Positions 27,274-33,595 of a stretch of DNA of 64,000 nt are shown piece by piece. The notes beneath the pieces were generated by a model that had not been told where the DNA came from, did no database searches, and saw nothing but the letters and a program-made list of their open reading frames with translations. A program made the position numbers and the translations under genes. The stretch's first letter is position 1. Every line of letters starts with the position of its first letter. The stretch is from Chitinophagaceae bacterium (GTDB lineage Bacteria > Bacteroidota > Bacteroidia > Chitinophagales > Chitinophagaceae), in assembly GCA_016720745.1 (NCBI GenBank), contig JADKKA010000022.1, forward strand, positions 1,302,001-1,366,000, in the 5' to 3' direction.

Positions 27274-27818
27274 TATTTCAGTTCTCCCATTTTTTCCAGT
27301 GCATACAGGATACAGGTTACATGCATGGATTGTACAATTTTATTTTCCCGGAGCAGTTGTTTTAATTCAGAAATACTAAGTAGCACTACTTCGATCTCTT
27401 CATTGTGATCCAGGTTTTGCTCTCCCACTTTAACACCACCCCTTGCCAGGTACATATGCAGGAGGTTGGTATTGGTAGATGGATTGGCGGATATCCGGCC
27501 AAGGTAGTCGAAAGAACTAAAAGTATAACCTGTTTCCTCTCTCACTTCCCTCGCTGCCGCCACTTCAAAAGAAGGATCAGTATCATCCACACAACCTCCC
27601 GGGATTTCAATACAAACCTCTCCCAGGGCATGCCGGTATTGCTTGACCATTACGATTTCCCCATTCTCTGTAACCGGCACCACTCCTACCCAGGTAGGAA
27701 ACTCATACACATAATAGGGGTCAATGATTTTCCCCTCCGGGCTTTCACAAACATCTTTGCGCACTTTGAACCAGCGGTCGTTGAAGAGATATTCGGAGGA
27801 GAGGACTTTCCATTTCAT
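27270..27818 (-). CDS. NUDIX hydrolase (ADP-ribose pyrophosphatase-like)
   Basis: A 182-residue protein. The Nudix box is GGCVDDTDPSFEVAAAREVREETGYTF, with the REVREE metal-binding part intact and an Asp-rich front in place of the usual first Glu. The N-terminal strands (WFKVRKDVCESPEGKIIDPYYVYEFPTWV) match ADP-ribose/sugar-nucleotide pyrophosphatases. It acts in the cytosol; substrate is inferred only from family resemblance. A repeat cassette lies directly upstream of its ATG. Confidence 0.9.
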   Translation of the reverse strand: MKWKVLSSEYLFNDRWFKVRKDVCESPEGKIIDPYYVYEFPTWVGVVPVTENGEIVMVKQYRHALGEVCIEIPGGCVDDTDPSFEVAAAREVREETGYTFSSFDYLGRISANPSTNTNLLHMYLARGGVKVGEQNLDHNEEIEVVLLSISELKQLLRENKIVQSMHVTCILYALEKMGELKY

Positions 27819-27827
27819 GAGAGAGGA

Positions 27828-27930
27828 ATATTGGTTATTGGGTATTGGGTATTGGGCTTGTCCGCCGTAGCCTTAGCGAAGGCGGATATTGGGTTATTAA
27901 GATATTCGGATATTGAGATATTATGATATT
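27828..27930 (-). repeat. Composite intergenic cassette between bstA and the NUDIX gene
   Basis: Read on the minus strand: AATATCNN octamers (27930-27885; NN = AT, TC, CG, TT), then the core (27882-27860) CCTTCGCTAAGG followed by CTACGGCGGAC, then CAATACC heptamers (27857-27828) ending 9 bases before the NUDIX ATG. This is the same order and orientation as at 21754-21871 relative to its flanking genes. Confidence 0.88.
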
Positions 27931-27999
27931 ATTTTCAAATGAAAGGTAGCTAACTTGATATGGGTGTCAAACCCAAATTCTTTGAGCAGTCGGCATATT

Positions 28000-28066
28000 C
28001 CCTACTAACCACTCCCTACTAGCTATTCCCCACTCGCCACTTCCCACTAGCCACTCGCCACTCGCC
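28000..28066 (-). repeat. Period-7 array 3 bases after the bstA stop
   Basis: On the minus strand the words are GCGAGTG (twice), GCTAGTG, GGAAGTG, GCGAGTG, GGGAATA, GCTAGTA, GGGAGTG and GTTAGTA with no break in the seven-base register. It follows the BstA-type gene directly, in its sense. Confidence 0.92.
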
Positions 28067-28069
28067 CTC

Positions 28070-28612
28070 TCACCTCCAATTCATCCTTTCCCGCAGTGCA
28101 TTAATATGTGCCACATGGTGTTTGCCATGCCAGGCATACATTCCAAGAAGAAACCAGAGTCGCATGGTTTTTTTGTGTTCGGGATGATAAACGGTACGGT
28201 TATTCCATTCATCATCTTTTACATATTTCAATGACTCGTATAAACGGGCATGGATGGCATGCAAAATGGTAATTGAAATGTTAATCGGGAGTTTCTCCAC
28301 ATCATGCAGCAGTACCCATTTATTTTCATCATAGGGTTTGATCGCCGGATTATCCTCCGTTAATCCCAGTTTAAAACGGCAATAGGCATTGATATGACTG
28401 TCGGCAATATGATGAACCAACTGATGTACCGTCCAGCCCCCTTCCCGGTAAGGCGTATGGAGCTGTGCTTCATCCAGGTTCAGAATCGCATTTTCTACCA
28501 GCAGGGGAAGAAATTTGATATCAGCCAGCCATTCAATTTTCTGTTCAATAGAAAATGGTTTGGGCTCATAAGTCCCAATCGGATAACGCGGGTCTGTTAC
28601 AGTATCAGGCAT
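28070..28612 (-). CDS. bstA: BstA/YfiT-type bacillithiol transferase (DinB fold)
   Basis: A 180-residue four-helix DinB-superfamily protein. It starts with the family's DPRYPIGTYEPKP, has WTVHQLVHHIADSHINAYCRFKL (metal His near 67) and ends WHGKHHVAHINALRERMNW (H162, H166), the usual three-His metal site. Members conjugate bacillithiol to electrophiles. The bshB1 gene in the same window supports the thiol cofactor being made here. Confidence 0.93.
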   Translation of the reverse strand: MPDTVTDPRYPIGTYEPKPFSIEQKIEWLADIKFLPLLVENAILNLDEAQLHTPYREGGWTVHQLVHHIADSHINAYCRFKLGLTEDNPAIKPYDENKWVLLHDVEKLPINISITILHAIHARLYESLKYVKDDEWNNRTVYHPEHKKTMRLWFLLGMYAWHGKHHVAHINALRERMNWR

Positions 28613-28725
28613 GGTTCGGAATTTATGGGAATTTAAATCATTCTGCTGACTCGCTTGCTTCCAGTCTGTTCATGGCAATACAATCAAACAGCATCACTGT
28701 TTATGGTTTGTATCAGGTAAACAAA

Positions 28726-29163
28726 TTACCGGACCACTTCCAGTAACTCTACTTCAAAAACCAGGGTAGCACCACCAGGAATATCAGCACCTGCGCCCCT
28801 GTCGCCATAAGCCAGGTCGGAAGGAATCCATAAACGCCAGTGACTGCCTTCTTTCATCATGGGCAGGGCCACCTGCCAGCCTTTGATCAGGGCACGAAGC
28901 GGTGCAGTAAAGGGCTGTCCCCTTTTGAAAGAATTATCAAACTCTTTTCCATCGAGCAGGGTTCCTTTATAGTGTGCTTTCACACTCTCTGTTACCAGTG
29001 GGGAAGCTCCGGTACCTTCTTTGATTACTTCATACTGAATGCCACCGGGTAATTCTTTCACTCCATCTTTGGAGATATTCTCTGCCATAAAGGCGGCACC
29101 GGCTGTTTTCTGTGCTTCAATTTTTCCAGACATAAAAGCTTTTAATTTGTTTTGAATACTCAT
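28726..29163 (-). CDS. FKBP-type peptidyl-prolyl cis-trans isomerase
   Basis: A 145-residue cytosolic FKBP. An N-terminal helical leader (1-40) is followed by the FKBP core: YEVIKEGTGASPLVTESVKAHYKGTLLDGKEFDNSFKRGQPFTAPL, LIKGWQVALPMMKEGSHW and IPSDLAYGDRGAGADIPGGATLVFEVELLEV. Catalytic-pocket residues Y, F, D, W and Y are in place. It folds proteins by prolyl isomerisation. No signal peptide is seen. Confidence 0.95.
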   Translation of the reverse strand: MSIQNKLKAFMSGKIEAQKTAGAAFMAENISKDGVKELPGGIQYEVIKEGTGASPLVTESVKAHYKGTLLDGKEFDNSFKRGQPFTAPLRALIKGWQVALPMMKEGSHWRLWIPSDLAYGDRGAGADIPGGATLVFEVELLEVVR

Positions 29164-29306
29164 GTCGATCCTATGATATTTGGTAAGAAACTTTGATAAA
29201 GATACGAATAGCAGGATGCTGATAATTAACAGACTTCCGAAAATAAATATCCTTCCAGATTGTAAGAATGACAGGATTGAATTATTCTAATCACAGGTCT
29301 CCTTAT

Positions 29307-30485
29307 TCAGAACTTTTCATACACTGCTTTCAAAATACTTTTTTCATCTTCCGTGAGTACCTGGTTTTTCAGCTTTTTCCAGTCGGCAATATCCAGCAAA
29401 GCTTTTTCCAAATCATATCGCTGTACACCATCACTGCCCCAGCTAAAAGAAGGAATATATTTCGGAGTTAATCCGGCCCCATAAACATTGGCACTTACAC
29501 CAATGACCGTTCCTGTATTTATCGCACTGTTGATGGATGTTCGGGTATAGTCTCCCATCATTACACCACATTTGATGCCGGCATTCAATTCCCCTCCCGG
29601 TGTCCATATTCGTACTTCACTGGCATTATTTTTCAGGTTGCTATTAGTGGTTCCGGCTCCCAGGTTACACCACTCTCCCAGCACGGAATCGCCCAGGTAA
29701 CCATCATGGGCTTTATTGCTGTAACCAAACAAAACAGAGTTCTTGATTTCACCACCTACCACACAATAAGGCCCCAGACTGGTCGCCCCATACACTTTTG
29801 CTCCCATCTTGAGGCAGGCTGATTCACCCATGGAAAAGGGACCCCGGATCAGGCAGCCCTCCATTACTTCAGCATTTCTGCCAATATAAACCGGACCAGT
29901 GGAAGCATTGATCACCGCAAATTCCACCCGGGCACCTTTCTCAATAAAAATATTTTCCGGGCTGATCAGTTTATTGGTCTTGGAAATTTTCTGCGATTTC
30001 CGGCCGGCTGTCAGCAGGGTAAAATCCTGACGGATGGCCCAGTCATTCAGCTGAAAAATATCCCAGGGATAGAGGATTTGCTTTACCTGTTCTTTCAGCA
30101 TGACGGCTTTTCCAACTTTGATCTTGTAGCGGTCAATAATTTCCTGCCGGGTGATGCGGTATACGACGCCATTACCAGACGGACTGGCCAGAAACTCCCC
30201 GTCCTTTAATTTTTTAACCGCCCTGATCAGTCCGGGTGTAGGTAATACATTTCCATGCACCATCAGACAGGCCCCATCACCAATGGCCTCGTCAATATTG
30301 ACCGACCGGTCCAGGTCTTTGTAATCATCTTCCTTTTTATCATAGGAAGGGAGCCCCATCATTTTTTCCCATTTTTCCCGGATGGTCAGGATACCAATCC
30401 GGATATCCTGGATCTGCCGGGTGAGGGTAAAGGGATAGAGATTCTCCGGCTGGCAAAATTCTTCTGTAAAAATGAGCTTGTTCAT
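29307..30485 (-). CDS. GlmU-like putative sugar-nucleotidyltransferase with left-handed beta-helix
   Basis: A 392-residue protein. The N-terminal ~190 residues start MNKLIFTEEFCQPENLYPFTLTRQIQDIRIGILTIREKWE, an NTP-transferase-like domain that lacks a clear GxGTRM pyrophosphorylase loop. From about 195 a hexapeptide-repeat helix (IGRNAEVMEGCLIRGPFSMGESACLKMGAKVYG) follows. Bacteroidota carry this conserved GlmU-family protein; nucleotidyl transfer is presumed but the missing loop leaves it open. Confidence 0.82.
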   Translation of the reverse strand: MNKLIFTEEFCQPENLYPFTLTRQIQDIRIGILTIREKWEKMMGLPSYDKKEDDYKDLDRSVNIDEAIGDGACLMVHGNVLPTPGLIRAVKKLKDGEFLASPSGNGVVYRITRQEIIDRYKIKVGKAVMLKEQVKQILYPWDIFQLNDWAIRQDFTLLTAGRKSQKISKTNKLISPENIFIEKGARVEFAVINASTGPVYIGRNAEVMEGCLIRGPFSMGESACLKMGAKVYGATSLGPYCVVGGEIKNSVLFGYSNKAHDGYLGDSVLGEWCNLGAGTTNSNLKNNASEVRIWTPGGELNAGIKCGVMMGDYTRTSINSAINTGTVIGVSANVYGAGLTPKYIPSFSWGSDGVQRYDLEKALLDIADWKKLKNQVLTEDEKSILKAVYEKF

Positions 30486-30639
30486 GAATAGGAAAGGTAC
30501 AAAAGAACAGGATAAATAAAGCTGAGGCGGATTGCCTCTCCCCCATTTTAAAAACTATTCCGTTCAGTGGAAATTAGCTTTCCGCCAATTTTTTATTGCC
30601 TTTGGCTATCTTTAATTGTCAACCCCATCAATATTTTTT

Positions 30640-31434
30640 ATGAATGCAACATCCCATTTTAAATCAACATTCTTTTTAATACTGTCCCTGGTTTTTCATA
30701 TAAACGTCTGGGCTCAGACACCTGAAATACCAGCTGAAATAAAGCCCTTTATCCTTCCCGGTCATGAAGTGCTGGATTTCCAAACCGGTGATATCAACAA
30801 AGACCAGCGCCCGGATGCGATACTGGTCTTAAAAAATCCTTTGGAAGACAGTACCTGGGAGGAGTTCATGCCCCGGCCATTTCTGGTTTTGATTCGTCAG
30901 TCCAATGGTAACCTGAAACAGGTGATCCGTAATGATAAAGCAATCATGGGCCGGCACGATGGAGGTATGTTTGGCGATCCCTATCAGTCGCTGAACCTTT
31001 ATGCCGGCGGTTTTACGATTTCATTTTACGGAGGAAGTAACTGGCGCTGGGTCTATGAATATGATTTCCGCTGGACTCCAGGCATAAAAAAATGGATGCT
31101 TTTTCATGAATCTTCCGGCAGCTTTAATTCCACCGACATGGAAAACACGATGAAGGAAACAGAGATAGAATCAGGCGAACTGGGATTAATACCATTTGAA
31201 AAATTCGGTTATGAAGATTTGCACCAGCAAGGCAAATGGAAAGTGATTGCGGCAAAAACCTTTTTTTTCGATAACCCTAAACTGGGGAGCCCCCGGAGAA
31301 AAGGCTATCTGGTGAAAGGAAATTTTGTGGAGAGCACCAGGCAACTCATCAATTTCGTGGAAGTGAGTTTTGATAACGGAAAAGAAATCACCACCGGCTT
31401 TATACTGAAAAAGGACCTGGTTCCTGTTAAATAA
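30640..31434 (+). CDS. Secreted protein of unknown function with FG-GAP/VCBS-like motif
   Basis: A 264-residue protein from ATG 30640, with a signal peptide (FFLILSLVFHINVWAQ). The mature part begins EIPAEIKPFILPGHEVLDFQTGDINKDQRPDAILVLKN, a DxNxDxxxD calcium-loop of the FG-GAP/VCBS kind, followed by aromatic segments (GGFTISFYGGSNWRWVYEYDFRW). The TTG at 30616 lies near a TATCTTTA box and was not used. No function can be named. Confidence 0.78.
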   Translation: MNATSHFKSTFFLILSLVFHINVWAQTPEIPAEIKPFILPGHEVLDFQTGDINKDQRPDAILVLKNPLEDSTWEEFMPRPFLVLIRQSNGNLKQVIRNDKAIMGRHDGGMFGDPYQSLNLYAGGFTISFYGGSNWRWVYEYDFRWTPGIKKWMLFHESSGSFNSTDMENTMKETEIESGELGLIPFEKFGYEDLHQQGKWKVIAAKTFFFDNPKLGSPRRKGYLVKGNFVESTRQLINFVEVSFDNGKEITTGFILKKDLVPVK

Positions 31435-31472
31435 CCAGGTTTGCGATCCATTCAATATATCATGCAAACGAA

Positions 31473-31498
31473 AGACCCCCTGAGGAATCAGGGGGTCT
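31473..31498. terminator. Bidirectional terminator between convergent genes
   Basis: AGACCCCCTGA (31473-31483) and TCAGGGGGTCT (31488-31498) form an 11-bp stem with a GGAA loop. The following bases are only moderately T-rich on either strand. It lies between the stops of the FG-GAP-like protein and rpmE. Confidence 0.8.
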
Positions 31499-31562
31499 AA
31501 AGTATAGCCATGAAAAACAAAACTCATCCCGACAGGCGGGACAAGTGATGCACAAGTTAATA

Positions 31563-31817
31563 TTATTCTGCTTTTTTTGCGTATTTCTTCTTGAATTTGT
31601 CGATACGACCCGCAGTGTCAACCAGCATGTTTTTACCGGTAAAGAAGGGGTGCGACATATTGGAAATCTCCAGTTTTACCAGAGGGTATTCTTTCCCGTC
31701 TTCCCATTGTACGGTTTCTTTGCTGGCAGTGGTGGAGCGGCTCAAAAAAGTATGGCCGTTACTCATGTCTTTGAAAACAACTAAACGATAGCTGTCCGGA
31801 TGGAGTCCTTTTTTCAT
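31563..31817 (-). CDS. rpmE: 50S ribosomal protein L31 type B
   Basis: An 84-residue protein, MKKGLHPDSYRLVVFKDMSN with later SHPFFTGKNMLVDTAGRIDKFKKKY. The zinc-binding CxxC motifs of type A are absent, so it is the Zn-independent type B. The ATG at 31817 is chosen over an in-frame GTG at 31841, which would add an atypical leader. The gene is monocistronic. Confidence 0.95.
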   Translation of the reverse strand: MKKGLHPDSYRLVVFKDMSNGHTFLSRSTTASKETVQWEDGKEYPLVKLEISNMSHPFFTGKNMLVDTAGRIDKFKKKYAKKAE

Positions 31818-31881
31818 AATCTGATGATTTTTAAAGGTCACACGGATTTTGCCGTATGAATGAATAGATAAATTTGGGCGG

Positions 31882-31913
31882 CGAAGATACGCCCAATTTC
31901 ATGTAAATCCAAA
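31882..31913 (-). promoter_or_regulatory. Promoter of rpmE
   Basis: On the minus strand TTTG (31913-31910), 20 bases, TATCTTCG (31889-31882). It predicts a leader of about 55-60 bases containing a small ACGG/CCGT hairpin; no known ribosomal-leader structure is claimed. Confidence 0.6.
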
Positions 31914-32063
31914 TCCCTATAGATAAGATATCGTCCCCGATAATGAGTCCAAATAATTGATTACGAATATTTTAAGCCATCGACCAGCAGATTTCGATGC
32001 CGGCTCCCCCTCCTTTTACTAAACAGCTTTTTTTGAACACAGGTAACCGACTAGATTTGATAT

Positions 32064-32555
32064 ATGAAATATTACCCGATTGCTCCCGGCAATAGCTGGG
32101 AATACCGTTTGAAAGACGGCACCGTATATTCAAACAAAGTATTAAGTGAAGAAGGAAGTCTGGTGACCATGCAAAACAGTACCCTCCCTGAACCTGCCCG
32201 GCTTAAAATTGAAGGAGGCAGTATGTTCCTTGAATTGATGGGCACAGATAATTTCCAGCTTTGGCTGAAAGATGAAATGAATGCAGGAGAAAGCTGGGAT
32301 GCAGCTTTTACGGCCAATGGTCTTTCTTCCGTTTTACATATTACCGTGAAGGATACGGGTATCAGCAAAGAAGTAGAAGGAAAACTTTATGAAGATGTAG
32401 TGATGCTGGAAGCAGAGAGCAAAATCAATATGAACGGGAACCTGATCAGCACCCAGTATTTTACACAATATTTTTATGCTGCTGGAACCGGACTAATCCT
32501 GACCACTTCGAGTGCCGGAGATTATCATGGACTGGTGGCCTGCACCCTTTTGTAG
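32064..32555 (+). CDS. Protein of unknown function (163 aa)
   Basis: Starts MKYYPIAPGNSWEYRLKDGTVYSNKVLSEEG, like the mature N-terminus of secreted Bacteroidota proteins with a 'YxPLxxGNxWEY' opening, but no signal peptide is present. The rest is predicted all-beta and ends YAAGTGLILTTSSAGDYHGLVACTLL. Whether it stays in the cytosol is unclear. Nothing else is recognised. Confidence 0.68.
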   Translation: MKYYPIAPGNSWEYRLKDGTVYSNKVLSEEGSLVTMQNSTLPEPARLKIEGGSMFLELMGTDNFQLWLKDEMNAGESWDAAFTANGLSSVLHITVKDTGISKEVEGKLYEDVVMLEAESKINMNGNLISTQYFTQYFYAAGTGLILTTSSAGDYHGLVACTLL

Positions 32556-32695
32556 ATTCCAAACAGAATGGCCAGATCAATCCGGTTCAAAAAGAACAGG
32601 ATACTGGAATAAGTATTGCTAAAAACAAAAGCGCCAAGTGAGCATTCTTCCGGCTTTCGCCTTCTGTTTACTTACCCGACGCTTTTTGGAAAATG

Positions 32696-32789
32696 TCCAC
32701 CTTTTGAGGGGTTTCTTTTTTCCGGATTTCCTTTCACCCTGTTACAGGTTTCCGGTCCTCCTGGAGTGCTTCCACCTTTTGAGGGGTTT
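32696..32789 (+). repeat. 19-base direct repeat, 75 bases apart
   Basis: TCCACCTTTTGAGGGGTTT occurs exactly at 32696-32714 and again at 32771-32789. The interval also shares TTTCCGG words. The rest of 32556-32955 shows no gene. Confidence 0.85.
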
Positions 32790-32955
32790 TGTCAGCTCCG
32801 GCACTTCGTTTTATTGCTAAAATTCCGTGCAGTTGTATACCAAATATAGTTTACCAGACTACCCTATTCCAAATTTTTGACCATTATGATATGCACCCGT
32901 TTTGCACCTGTTTATCCACCGGGAAACTGGATATTTGGGGGGTTATGCACAAATC

Positions 32956-33012
32956 GTCAGACGCTCTTCGAGACGTCAGACGCCCGGGTAGGTGTCAGAC
33001 GCGGTCAGACGC
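32956..33012 (-). repeat. GCGTCTGAC repeats abutting the yajQ stop
   Basis: On the minus strand GCGTCTGAC occurs four times, with spacing 10, 19 and 19 bases, the first immediately after the yajQ TAA (33013). The word resembles the CGTCTGA heptads after the M1 peptidase gene at 63059, also in gene sense. Confidence 0.88.
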
Positions 33013-33504
33013 TTAGTCGCGCATATTAATATACTGCAAAGGAATACCCAGGTTCCCATTACGGCAGAGCTGGATCACTTCCTGAAGATCATCAATTTTC
33101 TTACCGGTTACCCTGACGAGATCATCATTGATGGAAGCCTGTACTTTCATACCGGAATCCTTGATTAGTTTAACGACTTTCTTGGCATCTTCCTGTGCCA
33201 GCCCGTTCCGGACCTTTACTTCTTTTTTCCAGACCTTTCCGCTTTGTGCCCCTTCTTTGGAAGCGTCAAAAGCTTCGGGAGATATTCCCTGTTTATGGGC
33301 CCTGCTGATCAGTACATCAATTAACTGCCGCATCTTCATATCATCATCTGTTTCCAGCTTGATGACGAATGTTTTTTTATCTAGTTCAATCACCACATGA
33401 GATCCTTTGAAATCAAAACGATTGGTGATTTCCTTGGTGGTAACGTTCACAGCATTGTCCAATGCCTGTGCTTCTACTTTACTAACAATATCAAATGATG
33501 GCAT
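33013..33504 (-). CDS. yajQ: YajQ-family nucleotide (cyclic di-GMP)-binding protein
   Basis: A 163-residue protein, exactly the family length, beginning MPSFDIVSKVEAQALDNAVN. It continues with RFDFKGSHVVIELDKK, DVLISRAHKQGI, KEVKVRNGLAQEDAKKVVKLIKDSGMKVQASI and ends LGIPLQYINMRD. Two RNP-like ferredoxin folds. Some homologues bind cyclic di-GMP, others have other reported ligands. A longer open frame upstream (to 33759) was rejected because it crosses the terminator and promoter. Confidence 0.96.
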   Translation of the reverse strand: MPSFDIVSKVEAQALDNAVNVTTKEITNRFDFKGSHVVIELDKKTFVIKLETDDDMKMRQLIDVLISRAHKQGISPEAFDASKEGAQSGKVWKKEVKVRNGLAQEDAKKVVKLIKDSGMKVQASINDDLVRVTGKKIDDLQEVIQLCRNGNLGIPLQYINMRD

Positions 33505-33527
33505 AGCGGGTGGTTTTGGGTGAGGAA

Positions 33528-33535
33528 CAAAGATA
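33528..33535 (-). promoter_or_regulatory. -7 box (TATCTTTG) of yajQ
   Basis: TATCTTTG on the minus strand, 23 bases before the yajQ ATG. It overlaps the end of the terminator of the preceding receptor gene, the same layout as at folC. Confidence 0.65.
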
Positions 33536-33562
33536 AAAAAGTCCCTCCTGGAAAAGAGGGAC
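33534..33562 (-). terminator. Terminator after the second TonB-dependent receptor gene
   Basis: On the minus strand GTCCCTC (33562-33556), loop of 8, GAGGGAC (33547-33541), then a T-run (33540-33534) leading straight into the yajQ -7 box. Confidence 0.88.
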
Positions 33563-33595
33563 ATTGTATAACTACTGCACTGAAAACTCACAATT

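Noticed and set aside
31819..31841. GTG start for ribosomal protein L31
   Set aside because: Adds residues atypical of L31; ATG 31817 gives the usual MKKxxHP start.
31817..31880. Autoregulatory L31 leader RNA
   Set aside because: Only a four-base-pair hairpin could be drawn; no match to a known leader by eye.
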